From positions 1 through 21,867 of the forward strand of contig CATKXN010000037.1 of assembly GCA_949840605.1 (NCBI GenBank): a stretch of DNA of 21,867 nt. Reading direction: 5' to 3'. Within the stretch, counting starts at the first letter, position 1; every line of letters begins with the position of its first letter. Source of the stretch: an uncultured Alistipes sp. Lineage in GTDB: Bacteria > Bacteroidota > Bacteroidia > Bacteroidales > Rikenellaceae. A program made the position numbers and the translations under genes. Of this stretch, positions 1-7,218 are shown piece after piece. Under the pieces are notes generated by a model. The model did no database searches and was not told the DNA's origin. It was given only the letters and a program-made list of their open reading frames with translations.

Positions 1-27
1 CATAGCGGAGGTATATTAAGGAAATGA

Positions 28-55
28 AAAAGCGCTCCGTTTCCGGAGCGCTTTT
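28..55. terminator. Intrinsic terminator hairpin
   Basis: A perfect 12-bp stem (28-39 with 44-55, core AGCGCTCCG) closes a 4-nt loop. On the minus strand it is followed by a run of five T, so it is a good terminator for minus-strand transcription; it could also act for a plus-strand gene lying before the window. It is probably the original terminator of the minus-strand operon ending with the NamZ gene, now separated from that gene by the GIY-YIG segment. Bases 1-27 hold nothing I can identify. Confidence 0.8.
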
Positions 56-57
56 AT

Positions 58-161
58 GTCATTGCGAGGAGCCGCAGGCGACGCGGCAATCCGATAGAAA
101 ATCGGAACCTCACAACGCTTTCATCGGATTCCCACGCTCACTCTCGTTCGCTCGGAATGAC
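58..161. repeat. Bipartite palindromic element, full copy 1 (104 bp)
   Basis: It begins GTCATTGCGAGGAGCCGC and ends CGCTCGGAATGAC, so the termini are near-perfect inverted repeats (GTCATTSCGAG). Each half is itself palindromic: ATTGC pairs with GCAAT in the left half, and GGATTCC with GGAATGA in the right half. Related copies lie at 261-343 (truncated), 682-717 (left half, inverted), 14278-14379, 14452-14520 (truncated) and 15360-15461 (inverted). The size and ends resemble a MITE or a paired REP element. No transposase is in the window. A further hairpin follows at 167-183 (CCCCGTC, TGA, GACGGGG). Confidence 0.8.
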
Positions 162-230
162 GTTGCCCCCGTCTGAGACGGGGAGGGGAGAGGATTGAAA
201 CGCTTGTCAGGTCCGGCTGTGCTTTGATCT

Positions 231-262
231 GCAGTCGCCCCTAAAAGCGGCTTCTTAAGCCG
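231..262 (-). repeat. Hairpin module (CTAAA box plus 3-nt-loop stem), copy after GIY-YIG gene
   Basis: Plus-strand order is GCAGTCGCCCCTAAAA, then stem CGGCTT, loop CTT, stem AAGCCG (248-262). Read on the minus strand, downstream of the GIY-YIG stop, it is a hairpin followed by CTTTTAG, i.e. terminator-like. It belongs to the same family as the modules at 5420-5676, 14126-14230, 14379-14410, 15276-15356 and 15510-15534, with a different stem sequence that still pairs. Confidence 0.7.
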
Positions 263-343
263 ACGCGGCAATCCGATAGAAAGTCGGAACCTCACAACGC
301 TTTCATCGGATTCCCACGCTCACTCTCGTTCGCTCGGAATGAC
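261..343. repeat. Bipartite palindromic element, truncated copy 2
   Basis: From CGACGCGGCAATCCG onward this matches copy 1 (58-161) almost base for base and ends with the same CGCTCGGAATGAC. The first 20 or so bases, including the GTCATTGCGAGG terminus, are missing and are replaced by the right arm of the hairpin module at 248-262. The junction is therefore a fusion of the two repeat families. Confidence 0.75.
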
Positions 344-376
344 ATCCCCGGCTGAAACGTTACGGCACAGCGGAAA

Positions 377-661
377 TCAGACGATTCCGTCCAACAAATC
401 CTTCCACAACGGATTTCGAGAGTCAACCAACTCCATTTTCCGTTTCCGGCTCCAGCTCTTGATTTGTTTCTCCCGGGCGATTGCATCCCGAACGTCCCGA
501 TACTCTTCGACGTAAATCAACTTATGGACGTTATAGCAGCGCGTGAATGCGGACTGCCCGGCAGCATGCCCTTTCATGCGCCGGGATAATGAGGTCGTAA
601 CACCGACATACAACACCGTATGCAGTTTATTGGTCAATATATATACATAGCTGCTTTCCAT
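377..661 (-). CDS. Small GIY-YIG family endonuclease domain protein
   Basis: A 94-residue stand-alone GIY-YIG domain protein. The family signature is visible as YVY (residues 5-7) and YVG (18-20), about ten residues apart. An arginine follows at 27/28, and there is a C-terminal block with Glu64 and Trp70 (REKQIKSW). This family provides metal-dependent DNA-nicking folds; stand-alone proteins of this size mostly have no proven cellular role, and no partner domain is present. The gene lies downstream of NamZ on the same strand, inside a 660-bp segment bounded by an exact 36-bp inverted repeat, with further repeats between its stop and the terminator at 28-55. That setting suggests a small mobile or repeat-associated gene, which is inference. 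The start is the ATG at 661. I see no clear promoter, so it may be read through from the operon upstream. Confidence 0.88.
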   Translation of the reverse strand: MESSYVYILTNKLHTVLYVGVTTSLSRRMKGHAAGQSAFTRCYNVHKLIYVEEYRDVRDAIAREKQIKSWSRKRKMELVDSRNPLWKDLLDGIV

Positions 662-681
662 GACCGATGCTACGGTTACTC

Positions 682-717
682 CGGATTGCCGCGTCGCCTG
701 CGGCTCCTCGCAATGAC
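682..717. repeat. Inverted half-copy of the bipartite element (exact 36-bp inverted repeat with 58-93)
   Basis: This is the exact reverse complement of 58-93 over 36 bases, ending in CTCGCAATGAC. It starts 21 nt upstream of the GIY-YIG start codon and ends 16 nt short of the NamZ stop codon. Together with 58-93 it brackets the GIY-YIG gene. Confidence 0.85.
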
Positions 718-733
718 GTAAAACGCCATCATT

Positions 734-2020
734 CTATTCGTAAAGCAGGTATTTCGCCCGCTTTTCGCGGTAGCGTTCCACATCGGAAGCCCAACGGGCG
801 CGAATCTCCTCCTCCGGAGCTCCGGCGAGGATCATCTCACGCACCCACCCCACGCCGACCAGCTTTTCGAACATCGGCGTAAAGAACTTGTCACCCATCC
901 CCAAGTCCGCACAGGCGTCGATCACATAGCGCAGCGAGAATCCCACATCGCGGGCCTCGGCCAGCGGCATGACGCTCAGGTCGATGCCCCGGCACGGCCG
1001 CCCTTCGAGCGGCGGATGCTTGGCCCCGGCCGTCGGACGGGGTGTAAACGTAAAGGTGCGCCCGGTCATGTCCGGATGTCCATACATCTCGAACGGCTTG
1101 TCCGTTCCCCGTCCGAGGCTGACGACGGTGCCTTCGAAAGGGCACAGCGCGGCATAAAGATACACGGCGCGCGCGGTCGGCAGGTTGGGCGACGGGGCCA
1201 CGGGCAGGAGGTATTCGGTGGCATGGGTGTAGTTGCGGCACTTCACGACGGTCAGACCGCACTTCTCCCCCCATCCCTCCCCAGCGGCCATGCGGGCGAT
1301 CTCGCCCATCGTCAGGCCGTGGAGCACGGGAACGGGAATCGCCCCGACGCCCGACCGGTATTTCATGTCCAGCACGGGACCGTCGACGAGGTGCCCGTTA
1401 GGATTGGGACGGTCGAGGACCACGACCCGGCGTCCGAAATCGGCGCAGGCGTCCATCATCCGCAGCATCGAGATATAATAGGTATAGAACCGCAGTCCGA
1501 CGTCCTGCATGTCCACGACCAGCACGTCGAACGAGCGCATCGCCTCGTCGGAGGGACGCTTCGTGTTGCCGTCGTAGAGCGAGCGGATGGGAATGCCCGT
1601 CCGGGCGTCGACCGAACTGGCGACATGCTCCCCGGGGTCCGCCGTGCCGCGGAAGCCGTGCTCGGGCGAGAAGATCGCCGCGACGCCGAAACCGCTCCGG
1701 TGAAGCAGATCCACGAGATGCACCCGTCCGGCGGAATCGGCCCCGGGCGCACCGGGCATCTCGGCCACGGAGGTCTGATTGGCCAGCACGGCCACGCGCT
1801 GCCCCCGGAGCAGCGGGAAATAGGCCGCCGTGTCGGTCATACCCACCAGCACCTGCGCCGATACATTGAAAATACCCGGAACGCAGGCAATAAGCACCGC
1901 TAAGAGCCGTCTGCATTTTAGGGATGCTGATGTGGCGCATCGTGAAGGGCGGGCCGGACGGGACATACAAGCAGTATTTCCCGTTCGGGACGGCCGAGGG
2001 ATGTGTTGCAGGTGCTCCAT
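734..2020 (-). CDS. namZ: Exo-beta-N-acetylmuramidase NamZ-like protein (DUF1343, GH171)
   Basis: A 428-residue DUF1343 protein. Family hallmarks are EHGFRG, GIPIRSLYDGNTKRP, the VVDMQDVGLRFYTY block, VLDRPNPNG and GRGTDKPFEMYGHP. Characterised family members (Bacillus YbbC/NamZ and the Tannerella enzyme) release N-acetylmuramic acid from peptidoglycan fragments, so a role in the periplasm or envelope in wall turnover or recycling is likely. A secretion-type segment RRLLAVLIACVPGIFNVSAQ spans residues 37-56, with cleavage expected after NVSA. The start is uncertain. In-frame ATGs are at 2020 (4 nt after the prfB stop, chosen for operon spacing) and 1966, and both give an odd basic N-terminus. 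An out-of-frame ATG at 1916 would give a clean signal peptide if one base were absent (see findings). It is the last gene of the MATE/cytidylate-kinase-like/prfB operon. Confidence 0.88.
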   Translation of the reverse strand: MEHLQHIPRPSRTGNTACMSRPARPSRCATSASLKCRRLLAVLIACVPGIFNVSAQVLVGMTDTAAYFPLLRGQRVAVLANQTSVAEMPGAPGADSAGRVHLVDLLHRSGFGVAAIFSPEHGFRGTADPGEHVASSVDARTGIPIRSLYDGNTKRPSDEAMRSFDVLVVDMQDVGLRFYTYYISMLRMMDACADFGRRVVVLDRPNPNGHLVDGPVLDMKYRSGVGAIPVPVLHGLTMGEIARMAAGEGWGEKCGLTVVKCRNYTHATEYLLPVAPSPNLPTARAVYLYAALCPFEGTVVSLGRGTDKPFEMYGHPDMTGRTFTFTPRPTAGAKHPPLEGRPCRGIDLSVMPLAEARDVGFSLRYVIDACADLGMGDKFFTPMFEKLVGVGWVREMILAGAPEEEIRARWASDVERYREKRAKYLLYE

Positions 2021-2024
2021 AAAA

Positions 2025-3137
2025 TCAGACGGACGCGCCGTATTCCATTAAATACCCTTTGATAAAGGCATCCAGATCGCCGTCCATCACCGCCTCCACG
2101 GCCGAGGTCTGAACCCCCGTGCGGTGGTCCTTCACGCGGCGGTCGTCGAAGACGTAGGAGCGGATCTGCGACCCCCACTCGATCTTCTTCTTCGAAGCCT
2201 CCAGGGCCTGCTGCGTCGCCATGCGCTTGTCCAGCTCGCGCTGGTAGAGCTTCGAACGGAGGATGCGCATGGCATTCTCGCGGTTCATCAGCTGCGAACG
2301 GGTCTCCATGTTCTCGATCAGAAACTCCACGGGTTCGCCCGTGTCGGCATCCTTGCCGTGGTAGCGCAGGCGCACCGCCGTCTCGACTTTGTTGACGTTC
2401 TGGCCGCCGGCGCCCGACGAACGGAACGTGTCCCATTCGATATCCGACGGATTGACCGTGATCTCGATCGTGTCGTCCACCGCGGGCGAAACGAACACCG
2501 ACGCGAAGGTCGTCTGGCGTTTGTTGTTGGCATTGAACGGCGAGAGACGCACCATGCGGTGCACGCCGTTCTCGCTCTTGAGGTAACCGTAGGCGTACTC
2601 GCCCTCGAATTCCAGCGTGCAGGACTTCACCCCCACCTCGTCGCCGGCCTGGTAGTCCAGCACCTTGACCTTGTAGCCGTGGGCCTCGCCCCAGCGGGTG
2701 TACATGCGCATGAGCATCGACGCCCAGTCGAGGGCCTCGGTGCCGCCCGCCCCGGCATTGATGTCGAGAATGGCCCCGAGCTTGTCCTCCTCGCGGCGCA
2801 GCATGTTGCGCATCTCGAGGTTCCCGATCTTTTCGAGCGTCGCCGCATAGTGGGCGTCCATCTCGGCCTCGGTCACCACCCCCTCCTTCACGAAGTCGGG
2901 CATCAGCGCGAGGTCCTCGGCGTCCTTGCGCACGGCGTCGTAGTCGTCGACCCACGCCTTGATGGCCGCCACCTTGCGCAGCTGCTCGCGCGCCTTGTCG
3001 GGCTCGTCCCAGAAATCAGGCTCCTGGGTCTTCTCCTCCTCGTTGCGCAGGTCGATGCGCTTCTGTTCGATGTCGAGACAGCGTTCCAGCGCCTCCCGGC
3101 GCTGTTCGATCTCCTTGATCTGTTCGGCAAGTACCAT
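2025..3137 (-). CDS. prfB: Peptide chain release factor 2 (RF2)
   Basis: A 370-residue class I release factor. It reads UGA and UAA through the SPF tripeptide (residues 199-201) and triggers peptide release through GGQ (244-246, in SGAGGQNVNK). SPF, rather than the RF1-type PxT motif, identifies it as RF2. The open frame extends further upstream to 3344, but the ATG at 3137 (MVLAEQIKEIEQ) matches the family N-terminus and lies 8 nt after the upstream stop, so I use it. The autoregulatory +1 frameshift of many prfB genes (CTT TGA C) is absent: the equivalent place, residues 21-22, reads CTC GAC in one continuous frame. It is co-directional and tightly spaced with the cytidylate-kinase-like gene before it and NamZ after it. 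Confidence 0.97.
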   Translation of the reverse strand: MVLAEQIKEIEQRREALERCLDIEQKRIDLRNEEEKTQEPDFWDEPDKAREQLRKVAAIKAWVDDYDAVRKDAEDLALMPDFVKEGVVTEAEMDAHYAATLEKIGNLEMRNMLRREEDKLGAILDINAGAGGTEALDWASMLMRMYTRWGEAHGYKVKVLDYQAGDEVGVKSCTLEFEGEYAYGYLKSENGVHRMVRLSPFNANNKRQTTFASVFVSPAVDDTIEITVNPSDIEWDTFRSSGAGGQNVNKVETAVRLRYHGKDADTGEPVEFLIENMETRSQLMNRENAMRILRSKLYQRELDKRMATQQALEASKKKIEWGSQIRSYVFDDRRVKDHRTGVQTSAVEAVMDGDLDAFIKGYLMEYGASV

Positions 3138-3145
3138 AATATCGC

Positions 3146-3778
3146 TTAAAATTTTTCGTGCAGTTTCCGTGCGGCGAACTCCAGGATGAAACCGGCCGTA
3201 CCCTCGTCGCCCAGCACCGAGGAGTTCACGCAGAGGTGGTAGGTCGAAGCCTCGCCCCACGTCCGCGAACTGTAATAGTTGTAGTACGAGGCGCGGCGGG
3301 CGTCCACGCGCTCCATCAGGGCCTGCGCCTCGGCCTCCGTGCATCCCTGCCGCGCGCAGATGCGTCGGCAGCGGTCACGGTCGTCGGCCGTGATGAAGAC
3401 GTTGACGCAGCGCGGGTTCTCGCGCAGGATGTAGTCGGCGCAGCGGCCCACGAAAACCGCCGGCTCGGCGGCGGCGACCTGGCGGATCACGTCGCTCTGG
3501 ATCTTGAACAGCGCGTCGTTCGACAGGACGTTCGTCATGCCCGCGTCGTCGCCCGCAAACGGGGCGCGCAGGTAGCCGATCATCGTCGAGAGCATGCCGC
3601 GCGACTCCTTCTCATCGGCCTTTTCGAAAATCTCGGGACAGATACCGCTCTCCCGGGCCGCCAGGTTGATCAGCTCCTTGTCGTAGAGACGGATGTCCAG
3701 GCGGCGGGCGATGATCTCCCCGACGGTCCGGCCGCCGCTGCCCAGCTGGCGGCCGATGTTGATGACGAATTTTTCCAT
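3146..3778 (-). CDS. Cytidylate kinase-like family protein
   Basis: A 210-residue P-loop protein of the cytidylate-kinase-like family (PF13189 type). The N-terminal nucleotide-binding loop is INIGRQLGSGGRTVGE (residues 7-22), in which the usual GKT/GKS lysine position is replaced (GGRT). The substrate-side segment RLYDKELINLAARESG follows, then an Arg-rich lid region (DDRDRCRRICARQG) and a YYNYYSSRTWG motif near the C-terminus typical of this subgroup. Whether it phosphorylates CMP is unknown; it is distinct from canonical cmk. The frame is open to an ATG at 3802, but that start overlaps the MATE gene. The ATG at 3778 (MEKFVINIG) lies 4 nt after the MATE stop and fits the family N-terminus. 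Confidence 0.85.
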   Translation of the reverse strand: MEKFVINIGRQLGSGGRTVGEIIARRLDIRLYDKELINLAARESGICPEIFEKADEKESRGMLSTMIGYLRAPFAGDDAGMTNVLSNDALFKIQSDVIRQVAAAEPAVFVGRCADYILRENPRCVNVFITADDRDRCRRICARQGCTEAEAQALMERVDARRASYYNYYSSRTWGEASTYHLCVNSSVLGDEGTAGFILEFAARKLHEKF

Positions 3779-3782
3779 ATCC

Positions 3783-5183
3783 CTATCCCTCTTTGGCGGC
3801 ATTCGCGGCGCCGATGGCGCGGAATTTCCGCAGTTGGTAAGTCAGCATGAAGAACGCCACGAGCGACGCCAGGAAATCCGACAGGGGCATCGCGCACCAC
3901 ACGCCCCAGCTGCCGTTCCACTCGGTGTAGACGTCGAAGATGCGGGGCAGGAAAATCAGCCCCGGCATCAGGAACAGCAGTTGGCGCGACAGCGACAGGA
4001 AGATCGCCTTGCCGGCCATGCCGACGCTCATGAAGAAGTTCGTGGCCACCATCTGGAACCCGATGATCGGGAAGCAGAAGAAGACGATGCGCATGCCCTC
4101 GACCGACAGACGGATCAGCTCCTCGTCGGAGGTGAACATCCCCACGGCGAGGCGCGGCATGAACTCGCCGATGACGAATCCCGCCGAGGTGACGCACGTG
4201 GCGCCGATGATCGTCAGTTTCAGCACGCGCATCACGCGGTCGTACTGCTTCGCACCGAAATTGTAACCCGCAATGGGCTGCATGCCCTGGTTGACGCCCA
4301 GCACGATCATCACGAAGAAGAACGCCAGCCGGTTGACGATGCCGTAGGCGCCGATCGTCAGGTCGCCGCCGTACTGCTTCAGCCCCTTGTTGATGAGGAT
4401 GACGATGAAGCAGGCCGCGAGGTTCATCAGAAAGGGCGACATGCCGATGGCGAGCATGTCGCGCACGATCTTCTTCCGCAGGCGGTAGATGCCGCGGCGG
4501 AAGTGGAGCAGTTCGCGTTTGTCGGAAAGAATCCGGAACTGCCACACGAGCGAGATGACCTGCGCCAGCACCGTGGCGATGGCCGCGCCGCGGATGCCCC
4601 AGCCGAATCCGAAGATGAAGATCGGGTCGAGGACCGCATTGATGACCACCGTGATGATCGTGGCGTACATCGACTTGCGGGGGTGTCCCGAAGCCCTCAG
4701 CACGGCGTTCAGACCCAGATACATATGGGTAACGACATTGCCCAGCAGGATGACCGTCATATACTCGCGCGCATAGCCGATCGTGGCCTCGCTGGCCCCG
4801 AAGAAATAGAGGATCGGGTCGAGGAAAGCCAGGGTCACGCATCCGAACGAGACGCCTATAATCAGATTGAGCACCAGTACGTTGCCGAGCACCCGCCGGG
4901 CCGTCTCATAGTCCCGCTGGCCCAGGCGCATCGAGATCAGCGTCGCGGCGCCCACGCCCACCAGCGAACCGAACGCCGCGGCGAGGTTCATCAGCGGGAA
5001 GGTCAGCGCGAGACCCGAAATGGCCAGCGGCCCCACACCGTGGCCGATGAAGATGCTGTCGATCATGTTGTAGAGCGACGAGGCCGTCATGGCGATGATC
5101 GCCGGCACGGCATATTGCACGAGCAGCTTGCGGATACGCTCGGTCCCGAGCTCCAGAGCCGCCGATTTTATTTCTGTTGTCAT
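3783..5183 (-). CDS. MATE family multidrug/metabolite efflux transporter
   Basis: A 466-residue integral membrane protein with the two-fold MATE repeat: roughly twelve hydrophobic segments, with the family features YAVPAIIAMTASSLYNMIDSIFIG (two adjacent parts of helix 1) and GVGAATLISMRLGQ in the first half, and NQGMQPIAGYNFGAKQ in the second half. MATE proteins are inner-membrane antiporters (Na+ or H+ coupled) that export drugs or small metabolites; the substrate cannot be read from sequence. It is the first gene of a four-gene minus-strand operon, with prfB two genes downstream. The start is the ATG at 5183, about 16 nt from a 23-nt palindrome (5199-5221) that could be regulatory. C-terminal residues end in AANAAKEG. 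Confidence 0.93.
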   Translation of the reverse strand: MTTEIKSAALELGTERIRKLLVQYAVPAIIAMTASSLYNMIDSIFIGHGVGPLAISGLALTFPLMNLAAAFGSLVGVGAATLISMRLGQRDYETARRVLGNVLVLNLIIGVSFGCVTLAFLDPILYFFGASEATIGYAREYMTVILLGNVVTHMYLGLNAVLRASGHPRKSMYATIITVVINAVLDPIFIFGFGWGIRGAAIATVLAQVISLVWQFRILSDKRELLHFRRGIYRLRKKIVRDMLAIGMSPFLMNLAACFIVILINKGLKQYGGDLTIGAYGIVNRLAFFFVMIVLGVNQGMQPIAGYNFGAKQYDRVMRVLKLTIIGATCVTSAGFVIGEFMPRLAVGMFTSDEELIRLSVEGMRIVFFCFPIIGFQMVATNFFMSVGMAGKAIFLSLSRQLLFLMPGLIFLPRIFDVYTEWNGSWGVWCAMPLSDFLASLVAFFMLTYQLRKFRAIGAANAAKEG

Positions 5184-5198
5184 ATCAATCGTATTTAT

Positions 5199-5221
5199 GT
5201 ACTTTTTTCCGCAAAAAGTAC
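5199..5221. promoter_or_regulatory. Palindrome upstream of the MATE operon
   Basis: GTACTTTTT (5199-5207) and AAAAAGTAC (5213-5221) form perfect 9-bp arms around a 5-nt centre, ending 15 nt before the MATE start codon. It could be an operator, an mRNA hairpin at the leader end, or the edge of a dispersed repeat. No clear -7/-33 promoter pair stands out beside it. Confidence 0.45.
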
Positions 5222-5419
5222 CAAAAACTCTCCGACGGATGCCTCTGCCTGCGACGAACCGTCTAACGCTGGCTCCGGGCGACTATTCGCGGGTTTGCAA
5301 GCAAACCGTCCCCTCCGCTCGCGCTTTTAGCCGGTCCGTCGCTTAACGGCTCCGGCATCGAGTCGGAATCTTTCAATGCGGCATACGGGAGCGGAAATAA
5401 GGTGCTGATATGCAAGATA
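5222..5419. other. Gene-free stretch between MATE promoter region and the tandem repeats
   Basis: I find no coding region here. It holds a perfect 16-nt palindrome GGTTTGCAAGCAAACC (5292-5307) and, at its end, the box GCGGAAATAAGG followed by CTGATATGC (about 5393-5413). The same box precedes the hairpin module at 15276 and, inverted, follows the one at 14126. The palindrome-rich, otherwise featureless sequence looks like a degenerate dispersed repeat. Confidence 0.45.
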
Positions 5420-5676
5420 CTGCCGTCGCCTCTAAATCCCGCTTCTTAAGCGGGCGGGTCGAAGCGCAACTCAGGCTCCGATGCGGGATTCCTGCCGTCG
5501 CCCCTAAATCCCGCTTCTTAAGCGGGCGGGTCGAAGCGCAACTCAGGCTCCGATGCAGGATTCCTGCCGTCGCCTCTAAAACCCACCTCTTAGGTGGGCG
5601 AGGCGTAGCGCAACTCAGGCTCCGATGCGGGTTTCCTGCCGTCGCCTCTAAAACCCACCTCTTAGGTGGGTGGGGG
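5420..5676 (-). repeat. Four tandem 72-bp repeats, each with a terminator-like hairpin
   Basis: Units start with CTGCCGTCG at 5420, 5492, 5564 and 5636, an exact 72-bp period; the last is cut short by the end of cysS. Each has CTAAA followed by a 7-bp stem with loop CTT. Units 1 and 2 use CCCGCTT/AAGCGGG, and units 3 and 4 use CCCACCT/AGGTGGG, so both arms change together. Read in cysS orientation, the first hairpin starts within 10 nt of the stop codon and is followed by TTTTAG, as in an intrinsic terminator. Units are contiguous without unique spacers, so this is not CRISPR. Confidence 0.85.
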
Positions 5677-7152
5677 CTATTCCAACTCCCAGTCCGTGCC
5701 GTCCTTGCCGTCCTTGACGCGGATGCCGGCCGCGGCCAGCCCGTCGCGGATGCGGTCCGATGCGGCCCAGTCCTTCGCGGCGCGGGCTTTCATGCGTTCG
5801 TCCAGCAGCATCTCGACCAGGGGCGTCACGTAATCCCTGCCGGAGGCGGCTCCGGCGGCCTTTTCGTCGCGCAGACCCAGGATGTCGAAAGCGTAGAGGC
5901 GAACGGTGGCCGCCAGGGTTTCGAGATCGGCGGCGGTGATCGTCTGCGAACCGTCGACCAGCTGGTTGATGATGCGCACCCAGTCGAACAGCGCCGAAAT
6001 GACCATCGGCGAATTGAGATCGTCGGCCATCGCCTCGGCACAGCGGGTCTCCAACTCGGCGGGGGTGACCGTCGAAGCGCCGGCGGGTTTGATTTTCCCG
6101 AGCGCCTCGATGCCCTTCATCAAGCGGTCCAGCCCCTTCTCGGCGGCCTGCAGGGCCTCGTTCGAGAAGTCGAGCGTCGAACGGTAGTGGGCCTGCAACA
6201 CGAAGAAGCGGATGGTCATGGGCGAGAAAGCCTGCGCCAGCAGCTTGTGCGCCCCCGTGAAGAGCTCTTCGAGGGTGATGAAGTTACCCAGCGACTTGCC
6301 CATCTTCTGGCCGTTGATCGTGATCATGTTGTTGTGCACCCAATACCGTGCCGAGTCGTGGCCCAGCGCGGCGGTCGACTGCGCGATCTCGCACTCGTGG
6401 TGCGGGAACATCAGGTCCATGCCGCCGCCGTGGATGTCGAAACGCTCCCCGAGGTAGCGCGTGGACATCGCCGAGCACTCCATGTGCCAGCCCGGGAAAC
6501 CCTCGCTCCAGGGCGACGGCCACCGCATGATATGCTCGGGCGCCGCCTTCTTCCACAGCGCGAAATCGTAGGAATGGCGCTTGTCCGACTGCCCGTCCAG
6601 GTCGCGCGTGTTGGCGATGATGTCGTCGAGGTTGCGGCCCGAGAGCCTGCCGTAATTGTATTTGGCGTTGTACTTCTCCACGTCGAAGTAGACCGACCCG
6701 TTGGACTCGTAGGCGTAGCCGTCGTCGAGGATCTTCTTCACGAACTCGATCTGCTCGATGATGTGGCCCGAAGCGTAGGGCTCGATCGAAGGGGTCTCGA
6801 CGTTGAGGGCGTCCATCGCCCGGTGGTAACGCTCCGTGTAGTAGTGCGCCACCTCCATCGGTTCGAGCTGTTCGAGCCGGGCCTTCTTGGCGATCTTGTC
6901 CTCACCCTCGTCGGCGTCGTGTTCCAGATGCCCCACGTCCGTGATGTTGCGCACGTAGCGCACTTTGTAGCCCGAGGCCTTGAGATAGCGGAACAGCAGG
7001 TCGAACGTCACGGCGGGCCGGGCGTGGCCCAGATGCGGATCGCCGTAGACCGTGGGACCGCAGACATACATGCCCACGCGGCCCGGAACGAGGGGTTCGA
7101 ACGCCTCCTTGCGGCGGGTGAGCGTATTGTAAAGTACGAGTTTGGATTCCAT
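5677..7152 (-). CDS. cysS: Cysteinyl-tRNA synthetase
   Basis: A 491-residue class I aminoacyl-tRNA synthetase charging tRNA-Cys. HIGH appears as HLGH (residues 40-43) and KMSKS as KMGKS (283-287). The zinc site that selects cysteine is complete: Cys31 in CGPTVY, Cys226 in WHMECSAMS, and His251/Glu255 in FPHHECE. It has the usual family length with the C-terminal helical tRNA-anticodon region; it ends DGTDWELE. The start ATG at 7152 is preceded by a TAnnTTTA box at 7179-7186. It lies downstream of the dipeptidase gene (66-nt gap) on the same strand, so it may have both its own promoter and read-through. It is followed immediately by the 72-bp hairpin repeats, the likely terminators. Confidence 0.98.
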   Translation of the reverse strand: MESKLVLYNTLTRRKEAFEPLVPGRVGMYVCGPTVYGDPHLGHARPAVTFDLLFRYLKASGYKVRYVRNITDVGHLEHDADEGEDKIAKKARLEQLEPMEVAHYYTERYHRAMDALNVETPSIEPYASGHIIEQIEFVKKILDDGYAYESNGSVYFDVEKYNAKYNYGRLSGRNLDDIIANTRDLDGQSDKRHSYDFALWKKAAPEHIMRWPSPWSEGFPGWHMECSAMSTRYLGERFDIHGGGMDLMFPHHECEIAQSTAALGHDSARYWVHNNMITINGQKMGKSLGNFITLEELFTGAHKLLAQAFSPMTIRFFVLQAHYRSTLDFSNEALQAAEKGLDRLMKGIEALGKIKPAGASTVTPAELETRCAEAMADDLNSPMVISALFDWVRIINQLVDGSQTITAADLETLAATVRLYAFDILGLRDEKAAGAASGRDYVTPLVEMLLDERMKARAAKDWAASDRIRDGLAAAGIRVKDGKDGTDWELE

Positions 7153-7178
7153 ATGCGCGAATTAACGTTTTGAACGGG

Positions 7179-7186
7179 TAAAATTA
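7179..7186 (-). promoter_or_regulatory. Candidate -7 box for cysS
   Basis: On the minus strand TAATTTTA matches the Bacteroidetes -7 consensus TAnnTTTG except for the last base, 26 nt before the cysS ATG. A TTTG lies upstream but only about 12 nt away, so the -33 part is not convincing. Confidence 0.35.
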
Positions 7187-7218
7187 CAACTTTTTCCGCA
7201 AACATCCGCCTTTCCGGC

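Noticed and set aside
110..486. Two small minus-strand ORFs ending with the same SFRANESERGNPMKAL peptide; a third similar one at 14211-14528
   Set aside because: The shared peptide is only the 102-bp element read in one frame; there is no independent sign of coding.
3138..3344. N-terminal extension of prfB
   Set aside because: It overlaps the cytidylate-kinase-like gene in another frame and lacks RF2 sequence; ATG 3137 gives the normal family start.
5420..5676. CRISPR array
   Set aside because: The four units are contiguous and nearly identical throughout, with no unique spacers and no cas genes.
5410..7173. Long plus-strand ORF beginning with repeated peptide blocks, opposite cysS
   Set aside because: It stays open because the 72-bp unit is a multiple of three and because of GC-rich third positions opposite cysS; cysS on the minus strand has all family motifs.
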